64,000 nucleotides of DNA. Source: Clostridia bacterium. GTDB taxonomy: Bacteria > Bacillota > Clostridia > Oscillospirales > Acutalibacteraceae. Both the position numbers and the translations under genes were made by a program. The stretch covers positions 1-64,000 of the forward strand of contig JAFRLX010000081.1 in NCBI GenBank assembly GCA_017430965.1. Direction: 5' to 3'. Each line of letters opens with the position of its first letter. The stretch's first letter is position 1. Below are positions 15,901 through 23,559 of this stretch, in pieces. The notes beneath the pieces are model-generated. The model was not told the origin of the DNA, searched no databases, and was given only the letters and a program-made list of their open reading frames with translations.

Positions 15901-18080
15901 CCGTAGGCAGTGCTGTAGCGCACCGTGGCTTTCCAGCCGGTAATCTTTTTTCCTTCCACTACCTCCAGCCGCGCTTTGCGCAGCGGGTTATTCATAAAAG
16001 GCGTAATGAGCAGCGTATCGCTTTTGCCGATCACAAATTTACTCACCGTGCCGCTTGTGCCGGCGTTCACGAGGTAATTGTCCTTTGTCCACTTTACTTC
16101 AATATTGCCGTTCCAATAGCCGCAATCCAGGCAATCCAAGCCCATGCCGCCGTTTTGCCCGCTCTTATTGCCGGGCATTTTGACAATCTGCGCTGCCCAT
16201 GTATGCGGCACATAGCCGATGTGCTCGCAATTGCCTCTCACACACTTGAGCGCATGTGCAGCTGCAGTGGTTTTGGCTTCGACCACATCATAGCCGGTTG
16301 CTCCGTAAAATTTATGGTCGTGCTTTTGCTCATAGGAAGCATACCCGCAAACCGTGCAGGTGCGCTTGAGCCAATCTATACCGTATTTATCGGTGCCGAA
16401 GAACTTGCCGGAGCTGAAAGAATGCGGCTTGATTTTTGCTTTTGTATTCTCTTCGCCGCAGCCGCAGCACACTTTCTTGTGCCCGGCGCTGTAGCGCTCG
16501 GTATATGTTTTGCCGTTTTTAAGCTCAATTTTGTTCCGGTAATTGCGCGGCGGGTTCTCCATAGAGCGGTTGGAATACTTCCAATAGTGGCGCGCATTTA
16601 CCACAGCGGTTGCGCTTGTGACGCTATTCCCCTTGGAGTCCTTTACCACGCAGTACCAGCTCAAGCCGGAGCGGCAGGCATCCTCGGGGACCCAAAAGCG
16701 CAGGGTTTCGCTGTTGGCGCCGCTGACATAGTAGCTGCTGCTTTCCGCGTTTACGGACTTGGTACCCCCGACAGGCTTGTAATACCACCGGTAGGTCAAT
16801 TTACCGATACCGCCGGCAACCACTGTGACTCGCTTTTGGTAAGTTTTCGGATTTTCGAGATCGCTGTCACCGGTCAGGCAATTCACATTTTTCGGCTGTG
16901 CAATGATGTACGCCGGTTTTCCTTTATTGAAAGCACAAACAGTGCAAATACCCTCTGCATTGAAGGAATGCGCCGCGGAGTTGGTGACATGCTTCGCAGC
17001 ATTGCAGTACTTGCACTCTTTCCAGTGCTTGGTTTCATTGTTGCTCCAGCGCTTCTGCGCTACAGCACCTGTATGCACACTGCCCTGCCCGGAATGCACG
17101 GCAGCTAAGTGGTCTTGGAACTTTGCATCCGAAGCGCACCAGCCGGTGCCGCAATGGCAGCCTTCAAATTCCACTAAGGCTGCGCAACAATCCCGGCAAC
17201 GGAAGTTGCCCTCATCCACACAGGTATCGCAAGGGTTAACATCGCAAAAGCAATCGCCGCAGTCTTCACAGAAATGCTCTTCATAATCGGGATCTTCCAC
17301 ACACATACCGGAGCTGCACTCGGAGGCACTCTCGCAGCAATCCAGACAATTGCCGCAGCTTTCGCACTGCTCTACGGCATCAAAGCAGGTGCCGCAATTC
17401 TCACAGAAATGCTCCTGATATTCCGAACTCTGCGGGCAAAACTCGCCGCAGTCGCAGCCCTCATCCTCTGCAATCGCGCGGCAGCAATCCATGCACAGGT
17501 TGCAGTCTGCACAAAACTCCAAATCCTCGGCAGCAATGTCGCACCTGCCGCATTCCTCACACTGTTGGTGGCAATCGACACAGTGGTGCTTACCGTTGGT
17601 ACAAAACTCGGTCACGGACTGGCAGTCACCGCATTCTTTGCAGTGGCTGCGGTGCTCTTCCACACACTCCTCGCACATATTGCAATCATCGCAAACCTCG
17701 CCGCCGCAGCTTTCGCAGCGCAGGCAGGCTTCGCACAAATCTTCTTTATTGCCCACAAAGCAGGCTCCGCACTCGCGGCAGTGCTCATCTAAGTTATTCA
17801 CACAGTCCGAGCACCAGTGGCACTCTTCGCAGTAACCGGCGGTTTCCGCAATGCAGCCGCCGCACTCATGGCAGTGGGTTTCCATAAAGCAGTCGTCATC
17901 CGTGCAATCAGAGGAACAGGCGCCGCATATGCCGCACATATACTGATCCCAATGGTAGTGACCGCATGCCCAGCAATTTTGCCCGTCCGCATAATCCGCA
18001 TGTGCGCTCAGCGGAACACAGGCAAAGCTGCTTGCCGCAAACACGACTGCCAAAAGCAGGGAAAGCACTCTTTTTTTCAT
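12957..18080 (-). CDS. giant secreted protein: Cys-rich head, LRR, double Fn3 tail
   Basis: 1,707 residues from the ATG at 18080, set by AAAGGAG 6 bases before it and by the signal peptide MKKRVLSLLLAVVFAASSF that starts there. Residues about 35-335 hold roughly 64 Cys, arranged as short CxxC/CxxxxC units with many His, Asp and Glu (HCHECGGC, HCRECGAC, FCENCGTC, FCEDCGDC). Then follow an Ig-like segment, several zinc-ribbon-like repeats (CTKEGYSGDEYCNSC and variants), a further beta-rich region, about eight LRR_5 repeats (about 1265-1480) and the two Fn3-like domains (from APTGKVVTFKC) ending KAVKVKTK. The head could bind metal or be disulfide-linked; neither is shown. The signalling operon on the same strand lies just upstream. 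No database family for the head is known to me. Confidence 0.85.
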   Translation of the reverse strand: MKKRVLSLLLAVVFAASSFACVPLSAHADYADGQNCWACGHYHWDQYMCGICGACSSDCTDDDCFMETHCHECGGCIAETAGYCEECHWCSDCVNNLDEHCRECGACFVGNKEDLCEACLRCESCGGEVCDDCNMCEECVEEHRSHCKECGDCQSVTEFCTNGKHHCVDCHQQCEECGRCDIAAEDLEFCADCNLCMDCCRAIAEDEGCDCGEFCPQSSEYQEHFCENCGTCFDAVEQCESCGNCLDCCESASECSSGMCVEDPDYEEHFCEDCGDCFCDVNPCDTCVDEGNFRCRDCCAALVEFEGCHCGTGWCASDAKFQDHLAAVHSGQGSVHTGAVAQKRWSNNETKHWKECKYCNAAKHVTNSAAHSFNAEGICTVCAFNKGKPAYIIAQPKNVNCLTGDSDLENPKTYQKRVTVVAGGIGKLTYRWYYKPVGGTKSVNAESSSYYVSGANSETLRFWVPEDACRSGLSWYCVVKDSKGNSVTSATAVVNARHYWKYSNRSMENPPRNYRNKIELKNGKTYTERYSAGHKKVCCGCGEENTKAKIKPHSFSSGKFFGTDKYGIDWLKRTCTVCGYASYEQKHDHKFYGATGYDVVEAKTTAAAHALKCVRGNCEHIGYVPHTWAAQIVKMPGNKSGQNGGMGLDCLDCGYWNGNIEVKWTKDNYLVNAGTSGTVSKFVIGKSDTLLITPFMNNPLRKARLEVVEGKKITGWKATVRYSTAYGSDGMTTKEKTEDCTSKLSFNKKADGDWEVKFKSTVPSGSYIYFEAQYADCNHSGGTTLVDYKAAVCNQEGYTGDRVCKDCGKVVSTGVPISATGTTHTGTLSKIPGTETTGSCTVRGFEGYYLCSVCKTRVPGNSTGYKHGATTLKNYVAPTCTKEGYSGDEYCNSCKQLAKSGKVTMPAHNTALKNAKAATYFEPGYSGDEVCTVCGYMVKQGHTTPVKESVKLSKLELTITIPTRDTSAAASVPLAANSVVAGGKAQVMSSFWATSSNPVSKYTGTFTNNYYVATIKLRNLFSDYIITQNTKVYVNGTLCSLNSISGGYYVCYSFKPNLRVENISIKMDIPNEGESATGAPADYITSIPLSAQTTGSSWRDKAGNPFKRFVGGEQYTGWIGIAPVSGYGFSGASTNVYINGKKADTVIAAGNNLLVGVSVTATSNHSWDEGMVFKPASCQPGEKVYTCRNCGATREEAIPATATHAWKLESSENTHSTYRCSACGAKKTENNEFGDFYYSVDAEGVTIEKYYGSDTHIEIPAKVAGNPVVAIGNACFMSVADKADIAYIGIPDTVKRIGSSAFNGCASVKEFAISSKLEEIDNSAFYGCKGIKNFYFPCTLKSIGYSAFQNCTSLQSLQLPCQLKSIGNAAFRSCTSLTKAVIPDSVTSLEENTFIGCDNLETVVFGSGLSSLPSSVVGSCPKLKKAVIPVSVEVLRYHAFNHNDSFGTVYYRGTQNQWNAIENIDNPAVESAKKVFNYKTVFEPHHEFQYVKTVKPTAGKVGYKLSRCICGTQKQTDFKAPTGKVVTFKCTARTAAAQKVAWNKVATATGYQVQISNAAGNKWVLTRATTATSFVFKGLKAGNNYKFRVRFYIKAADGKNYFSAWSKTLNSPTLPKGTAITKIAGGKKCFAVQWSRTSVTGYQVQYSTNAKFTGAKVVTVRNAKAYKVLVSKLAAKRVYYVRARTYKTIQKANYFAPWSKAVKVKTK

Positions 18081-18238
18081 GTTTTTCTCCTTTCGCCGGT
18101 CTGCCGGCTCGGTATAGTAAAAAATGGAATAAAAATCGCTTTGTAAAAACAGGGATAACACAAAGCTTAGCGTTAACAACACTGCCGCTTGCGGCACTTT
18201 TAGGGCACCCTGTTGGGCATTATCAAAAAAAGCGGTTG

Positions 18239-18892
18239 TTAACAATCGCCTTTTCTGTCAACATCGCTCACCGTAATCTTGGCTTCCTTGGCTCTAAGCA
18301 TCAGCTCAATTTTGTTTGCAAAGCCTGTCTTTTCGAGCATATTGCGGATGTGGAAATTCACCGTGTTGATGCTCATGCCGAGCGCCGCAGCAATTTCTTC
18401 ATTCGTTAACCCTGCGGAAAGCTCGCGCAATACATCCCTTTCTCTGTCGGTAAGCTCGGCACTGGTTGTGTTGCCGAAGGGAATCGAAGGCGTTTCATCA
18501 TCATAAGCGGTTTTGCCGTCCGCAATGCTGTCGAGCACTTCCAGAAGCGATTTTTTACTGAATTGCTTGTACCAAATCCCTTCAATGCCTGCCGCTTTTG
18601 CTTTTTTTATCCAAGCCGCCTCCGCGGTAGAGGTGACAATCAATATTTTTATTTCGGGGTGTAGAGCTTTGATTTGCTCTGCAGCACTTAACCCGTCAAT
18701 CCCCTCGCGCATCATGACATCCATCACCATAATATCGGGGAGCGCATTGCCGCTGTGCGCTTTGCAGTATTCCAAAGCCTCGGCTGCGGAAATAAAGGTT
18801 TTCATGATTTTGTATCGCTGTGAAGTTTTGATATACATTTCAAAAAAGTCCCGCGATATTCTGTAATCATCGGTAATGGTTACTTTAATCAT
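18239..18892 (-). CDS. NarL/LuxR-type response regulator
   Basis: 217 residues. The receiver domain has acidic residues DD at 8-9, the phosphorylation site Asp58 in VMDVMM, Thr/Ser at ILIVTS and a Lys in IWYKQFSKKSL. The C-terminal LuxR helix-turn-helix begins LTDRERDVLRELSAGLTNEEIA and continues ALGMSINTVNFHIRNML. GGAG stands 7 bases before the ATG. It lies 229 bases after the histidine kinase gene with a terminator between, so part of its expression must come from a separate start or from read-through. It is the obvious partner of the two sensor genes upstream, and the next gene downstream on the same strand is the cysteine-rich giant, a candidate target. Confidence 0.9.
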   Translation of the reverse strand: MIKVTITDDYRISRDFFEMYIKTSQRYKIMKTFISAAEALEYCKAHSGNALPDIMVMDVMMREGIDGLSAAEQIKALHPEIKILIVTSTAEAAWIKKAKAAGIEGIWYKQFSKKSLLEVLDSIADGKTAYDDETPSIPFGNTTSAELTDRERDVLRELSAGLTNEEIAAALGMSINTVNFHIRNMLEKTGFANKIELMLRAKEAKITVSDVDRKGDC

Positions 18893-19050
18893 TGATTGTC
18901 TCCATTGCTTACTACTAAACTATACTTATTTAATTATATTATATCATATAGATAAGGTGCTGCCTATCCCGCAAATCAGTAATAGTAAAGCGGCGATTTT
19001 TTGTGCATTTCAAAGCAAGAATACTCGGATTGTTTGTTAATTTGAAACAA

Positions 19051-19091
19051 AAAAACGGAAATTCTCCTCGGTGAGAAGCTTTTCCGTTTTT
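19051..19091. terminator. hairpin between kinase and regulator genes
   Basis: AAAAACGGAAA (19051-19061) pairs with 19081-19091, with a CTC/GAG inner pairing, and both flanks are A/T runs. On the minus strand it would end or attenuate the kinase transcript 30 bases after its stop. Confidence 0.8.
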
Positions 19092-19121
19092 ACTATAAAA
19101 GTATATATTTTTTGTTTGAAA

Positions 19122-20402
19122 TCAAAATTTCAAAATTAACACAAACCGCGGTCGGCTGTTAAGGAGCATTGTGACACCTTGTTTTTCGGCAGCTTTTTGC
19201 AGAGAAAGCAACCCGCCTTTGGGAACAACGGCACCTTTCGGCTCATTGCCGTTATTGCTGATCTCGCAAGTAAAACCGCTTTGACTGTTTTGCATATTCA
19301 CCGTGAGAGCATCACCGCCGGCATGCTTGAGCGCATTTGCCGCACATTCTTTAATGGCGAGGGCAACAAGCTGCTGTGCTGTCGGCGGCACCGTTCCGTT
19401 TATTGTTACCCGCACACCGATGCTTTCGGCTAATTTGACGGCATACGCAATCATATCGGAATCGGCATTGTCAAGGTTTTCCGCTTCGCTTAAAAGCAGG
19501 GCATTGGTTCTTGCCGCCAGTTCATACATTCCCGCCACATCGGACAGAGAAGGATTGTCAAAATAATAGCGGCTTCTTAAAAGCAAATAGCCGACTTCAT
19601 CATGCAGGGCAATGCGTGCTTTTAAGATTTCCTCATTCATCACCAGCTCGTTTTGTTCTTTTGTCATTAAGCGAATGCGCTTTTGAATATCCGTTAACTG
19701 CCGATGGTGCTCCTTCAAGCTGGAGGTAACGCGGTACCGGCTGCTGAAATCCGAGGCGGTAATCTGTGTGAAGTCTTTGCCGCCTAAACAAACCGAAGAA
19801 CTTTCAAACAGCAAGGCGGTATTATCCTGCGCTACAACAAGGAGGTTCCCGCCTTGCTGCTCACCCAGAGCACAAATGCTTTGCCACCATTCATCCGTGC
19901 GGTATAAACCGCCTCCGGTCAGCTTTTGGCAGTATTCATTCATTTTTGCATTGGAGAGCACAACCTTTCCCTCACTGTCCCCAAAGCAGATGGCAACGGG
20001 AAGAAAATCAACACTTTCCTTGACGGAAGAGACCATCAAATGCTCTTTTTCATACTTACGGCAATCCAAAAACAGGCATAGCGCCACGGCTACAAGCAGC
20101 AAAAAAATGCCAAGAACCGCAAAAGTCGGCAACGCGTAAAAGCCGCTCACCAAAAGCGGATATGAGCGCGTTGTCCCCGTATATTGCGCAAGGTAGATGC
20201 CGTCAAAAAGCAACACAAAAAAGCAGAAATGGGCGGCAGCTGCTAAAGCGGCAACGAGAAGAAAGGCAGCTTTCCTTTTTTGCACCACCGCTTTCATCAG
20301 CACATAGAACTGCGCAATCACCGACAGTAAAACACCGGTGCATAAAAGGTCTTTGACGATTTGCCCGCCATTGAGTTGTAATACATCACGAAATGGTATC
20401 AT
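19122..20402 (-). CDS. sensor histidine kinase (HisKA_3-like)
   Basis: 426 residues. Four hydrophobic segments lie in residues 18-112. A PAS-like segment (VDFLPVAICFGDSEGKVVLSN) follows, then a helical region with ARIALHDEVGYLLL, where His of LHDEVG is the likely phosphorylated residue as in NarX/DesK-type kinases. The ATPase domain keeps the N box (IKECAANALKHAGG) and a G-box-like segment (KGGLLSLQKAAEKQG). It starts inside the stop of the preceding gene (ATGA overlap), so the two sensors are translated together. Its natural partner is the LuxR regulator after it. The signal is unknown. Confidence 0.85.
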   Translation of the reverse strand: MIPFRDVLQLNGGQIVKDLLCTGVLLSVIAQFYVLMKAVVQKRKAAFLLVAALAAAAHFCFFVLLFDGIYLAQYTGTTRSYPLLVSGFYALPTFAVLGIFLLLVAVALCLFLDCRKYEKEHLMVSSVKESVDFLPVAICFGDSEGKVVLSNAKMNEYCQKLTGGGLYRTDEWWQSICALGEQQGGNLLVVAQDNTALLFESSSVCLGGKDFTQITASDFSSRYRVTSSLKEHHRQLTDIQKRIRLMTKEQNELVMNEEILKARIALHDEVGYLLLRSRYYFDNPSLSDVAGMYELAARTNALLLSEAENLDNADSDMIAYAVKLAESIGVRVTINGTVPPTAQQLVALAIKECAANALKHAGGDALTVNMQNSQSGFTCEISNNGNEPKGAVVPKGGLLSLQKAAEKQGVTMLLNSRPRFVLILKF

Positions 20403-22039
20403 AAAACACCGCCTTTGACAGTAATGTGCAAGGTACCGTTTTCACTCACACTCTCTACGGGCAATGCGCTTTCGGAAAAAGTCAGATTCTCCGTGCAATC
20501 GGCTTTAAGGCGCAAGCAGCCGCTAAAATACCGCACCTGCACGGCGGTGCATTTTGCAGTCAGCTCTTCAAGAATGATTTCAAAGCTTTCATACATCGAA
20601 AGGGCTGTGCTTTTTTGAATCAAGCCCTCTTCAAAGCTTTCCACTTTTGCTTCCACACCGAGGTATTGCAGGTACACGGCAGATTCTTTGATGGCTGCCT
20701 CCAGTTCCGAAAGATCTATCCACCCGTTTGTATCCTGCATGAGCATTAAATTGGAAGCGCGCTTTATATAAGCGTTAATCACACTGATCTTTGCAAATGT
20801 ATCTCGAAATCCCGCCGCTTCGGGAGCAGTGCTCTCCAATAATTCTTCAATGCGCTTTTGTGCCGGATACATTTTTTCGGCAATCTCGGCATAAATACTG
20901 TTGCGCATTTTTACACCGGCAATTTCCCTGAGCAGTTCATTTTCTTTTTCAATGAGTTCATTTTCCAACGCCAGCGTTTCATTGGCATCGCGCAGCCTGT
21001 CATTCATGCGGTGGAGCTCACTCTCATCCTCCACCCAAAAGGCATAACCGCCTTTGATGGATTTGCCGATGAGCGTTCGGTCCTCATCCAGTTGCACGGG
21101 CGCTGCCTTTGCGCTTTCCAAAAACTGCTTTTGTGCATCTACCGCTTGCCGAGTATGGTAGACAGGGGTTAAAGCGGTATCGGTTATCACCGCCGGATAG
21201 TGCATGCTTCCAAAGAAACCGGGATAATTCCGATTGTGCGGGATTAGCCCCGTTTGGATGCAACATTCGTACACGGCAATCACGGAAAAAATCACCATTT
21301 CCGGCTCGTTAAACGGTGAACGAATCCCCTTGCCGAGAAGGGCGCTGATTCCCATCATTCCCAATGCAACACCAATAAAAACAGCAAACACAAACAAGGC
21401 GGGCGCGGCGGCACCCCGTGCATTCTGTTTGCGCATCGCTCTGATGAGTAAAAAAAGCCCCGCCAACACCAACACCGCGGCATACACAGCAAACAGATAA
21501 TAAAAAACGCCGCGGCGATACTCTCGAATGATGTCGACCCAATATGCCGTTGAAGACACAAAGGCAAGGCGATGATAATCATTGGTTAAAAAGGCTATGC
21601 TAAACAGCAATGCCGGAATAAACATGAGGACTTCCGTTACCGATTTTACTTGCCCGCGCTTTCCAAAGCTTAGCCCTACCAAAAAGAATGACACGGCACC
21701 GAGCGACATGGGGATATAATACGAATACCAGATGTAGCGCTCCAGAACAGGGTTATCATATGTCACAACGCGGTACACAATACTCCTCAAAACAAGAAAG
21801 AGCAACATCAGTGCACCGGTGAAGAGCATATAGCTTCGCGGTTTGGATGGCAACAGCCGCCGGGTAAGCGAAATCATCCACAAAAGTATCAATACCACAT
21901 AAATCGTAAAATTCAGGCAGAATAAAACGGTGTCCAAAAACGGCTCACCGCTTTTTCCGAACACATGGCAAGCACCCGCCGCCAAAATGCCGACAAGGTA
22001 AATGACATAGTATTTATTGAGCATACTATGTTTCTTCAT
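20399..22039 (-). CDS. 7TM sensor protein with degenerate kinase end
   Basis: 546 residues. Residues about 9-250 hold seven or eight membrane helices in the pattern of the histidine-kinase N-terminal 7TM domain. A PAS-like stretch (YPAVITDTALTPVYHTRQAV), a long coiled coil (ENELIEKENELLREIAGVKM) and a DesK/LytS-like helical part follow. The C-terminus resembles a histidine-kinase ATPase domain in length and strand pattern, yet no Asn of an N box or Gly-rich lid is recognisable, so it probably does not bind ATP and may signal through the kinase encoded next. AGGAGG precedes the ATG and a consensus promoter lies at 22069-22097. Confidence 0.75.
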   Translation of the reverse strand: MKKHSMLNKYYVIYLVGILAAGACHVFGKSGEPFLDTVLFCLNFTIYVVLILLWMISLTRRLLPSKPRSYMLFTGALMLLFLVLRSIVYRVVTYDNPVLERYIWYSYYIPMSLGAVSFFLVGLSFGKRGQVKSVTEVLMFIPALLFSIAFLTNDYHRLAFVSSTAYWVDIIREYRRGVFYYLFAVYAAVLVLAGLFLLIRAMRKQNARGAAAPALFVFAVFIGVALGMMGISALLGKGIRSPFNEPEMVIFSVIAVYECCIQTGLIPHNRNYPGFFGSMHYPAVITDTALTPVYHTRQAVDAQKQFLESAKAAPVQLDEDRTLIGKSIKGGYAFWVEDESELHRMNDRLRDANETLALENELIEKENELLREIAGVKMRNSIYAEIAEKMYPAQKRIEELLESTAPEAAGFRDTFAKISVINAYIKRASNLMLMQDTNGWIDLSELEAAIKESAVYLQYLGVEAKVESFEEGLIQKSTALSMYESFEIILEELTAKCTAVQVRYFSGCLRLKADCTENLTFSESALPVESVSENGTLHITVKGGVL

Positions 22040-22068
22040 AAAGCGCCTCCTGTTATCCCTGTGCGTTT

Positions 22069-22097
22069 ATTATACCTTATTTCATAGAAAGGTGCAA
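22069..22097 (-). promoter_or_regulatory. sigma-A promoter of the sensor operon
   Basis: On the minus strand TTGCAC (22097-22092), 17 bases, TATAAT (22074-22069), about 30 bases before the start codon. Confidence 0.8.
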
Positions 22098-22185
22098 ATC
22101 CCTGCTGCAGAACAAAAGCCCTTTGATGCGCAATGCAGGCGGCGGCTTTGAACACAGTGCAGGGATATGCCCGTTATAACGCAGT

Positions 22186-22222
22186 CAAGGCTGTCTCAAC
22201 CGAGAAGGTTGAGACAGCCTTG
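22186..22222 (-). terminator. long perfect hairpin after dnaJ
   Basis: A 16-base perfect stem (22186-22201 with 22207-22222) with a GAGAA loop lies 17 bases past the dnaJ stop. No T run follows on either strand, so it may stabilise the 3' end or be a Rho-independent terminator of weak form. Confidence 0.5.
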
Positions 22223-22238
22223 AACAATTGAATATTAT

Positions 22239-23384
22239 TTAGCGTTTCTTTCCGAAGAAACCGCTCTTTTTGCCGGCATCGGGTGTGCCGAAGCTTGCCG
22301 CTAACTGCGAGAGCAGGTCCTTTTGCTGCGCGGTCAGGTTCTTGGGCACATTCACCTTAATTCTGACCAGCTGGTCTCCCTTGCCTCTCTCGTAGGGGCG
22401 AGGAATACCTTTGCCTCCGAGTTTCAGGATATCTCCCGACTGTGTGCCGGGCTTAATATCCAGCTGCACCTTGCCGTCCAAAGTCGGAACAGTGACAGTG
22501 GCGCCCAGTGCAGCCTGTGCAATGTTAACTTCCTGCTCATACCACACATTAAAACCGTCTCTTTCAAAGAACGGGTGCGGTCTGACACGAATAAGTATCT
22601 TTAAGTCCCCTGCTCTGCCGCCGTTAATACCGGCATTACCCATACCTCTGACCGGCAAAATTTGCCCATCATCAATTCCGGCAGGGACTTTGACCTCAAT
22701 GGTCTTTCTCTTCTTCACCCTGCCCTGTCCGCTACAGGTTTTGCAAGGATTCTTATTGATTTTGCCCTTACCGCCGCACTTAGAGCAAGGCCGCTGCGAG
22801 CTCATCACGCCAAAAGCTGTGCGCTGCTGCACACTGACATAGCCTTTGCCGCCGCATTCCGAGCAGGTTTCGGGTGTAGACCCTTTTGCCGCACCGGAAC
22901 CGCCGCAGTCGGGGCAGGTTTCAATATGGTCTAATTCCACGCGCTTGGTTGCGCCTTTTGCCGCTTCCTCAAAAGAAATCACAAGGGTGACACTGATGTC
23001 GTCCCCCGGGCGGGGTGCGTTCGGATTGCGGCGCGCACCGCCGCCTCCGCCGAAGCCGCCGAAGAAGGAACCGAAAATATCACCAAGGTCAATATCACCG
23101 AAATCAAAACCACCGGCACCGTTAAACGGATTGCCGCCGCCTGCACCGAAATTCGGGTCAACGCCGGCATGCCCGAACTGGTCATACCGTGCTTTTTTCT
23201 CGCTGTCGGAAAGCACCTCATATGCTTCGTTGACTTCCTGGAATTTTTCCTTTGCGGATGCATCGTCCGGGTGCAAATCGGGGTGGTATTCCTTCGCTTT
23301 CTTGCGGAAGGCTTTTTTTATCTCATCCTCGCTTGCGCCTTTACTGACGCCCAAGACTTCGTAATAATCTCTTTTCTCTGCCAT
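22239..23384 (-). CDS. dnaJ: co-chaperone DnaJ
   Basis: 381 residues; the ATG at 23384 is preferred over a TTG at 23396 because GGAG lies 8 bases before it. The J domain has the HPD motif at residues 34-36, then a Gly/Phe-rich linker, four zinc-centre repeats ([32 protein letters not shown]) and the C-terminal substrate-binding domains. DnaJ delivers unfolded proteins to DnaK and stimulates its ATPase. Complete and ordinary; last gene of the heat-shock operon, separated from dnaK by 175 bases full of palindromes. Confidence 0.98.
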   Translation of the reverse strand: MAEKRDYYEVLGVSKGASEDEIKKAFRKKAKEYHPDLHPDDASAKEKFQEVNEAYEVLSDSEKKARYDQFGHAGVDPNFGAGGGNPFNGAGGFDFGDIDLGDIFGSFFGGFGGGGGARRNPNAPRPGDDISVTLVISFEEAAKGATKRVELDHIETCPDCGGSGAAKGSTPETCSECGGKGYVSVQQRTAFGVMSSQRPCSKCGGKGKINKNPCKTCSGQGRVKKRKTIEVKVPAGIDDGQILPVRGMGNAGINGGRAGDLKILIRVRPHPFFERDGFNVWYEQEVNIAQAALGATVTVPTLDGKVQLDIKPGTQSGDILKLGGKGIPRPYERGKGDQLVRIKVNVPKNLTAQQKDLLSQLAASFGTPDAGKKSGFFGKKR

Positions 23385-23397
23385 TGTATACTCCAAT

Positions 23398-23479
23398 GCG
23401 CTAATGCTTCTGCAGGAAGCATTAGCGCTATGCTTGATAAGTTATTCGCAATTGCGAATCGTTGTCAGCAAGCTGACAG
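23398..23479 (-). promoter_or_regulatory. three successive palindromes in the dnaK-dnaJ spacer
   Basis: A 13-base stem (23398-23410 with 23416-23428), a 16-base perfect palindrome ATTCGCAATTGCGAAT near 23443-23458 and a 7-base stem (TGTCAGC/GCTGACA, about 23463-23479) follow each other directly upstream of dnaJ. They could be mRNA processing or attenuation structures that lower DnaJ relative to DnaK; that role is inference. Confidence 0.55.
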
Positions 23480-23559
23480 TTGTTCACCGCGTGCAGTTGC
23501 TTTTACGGGAACTGCGGTAGAACATAACAGCTGCATGTGCAACCGCATAAGCCAAAGGC

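Noticed and set aside
15255..17108. Plus-strand frame of 617 codons
   Set aside because: It is the mirror of the Cys-rich, repeat-rich minus-strand gene; it has no ribosome binding site and an unnatural composition.
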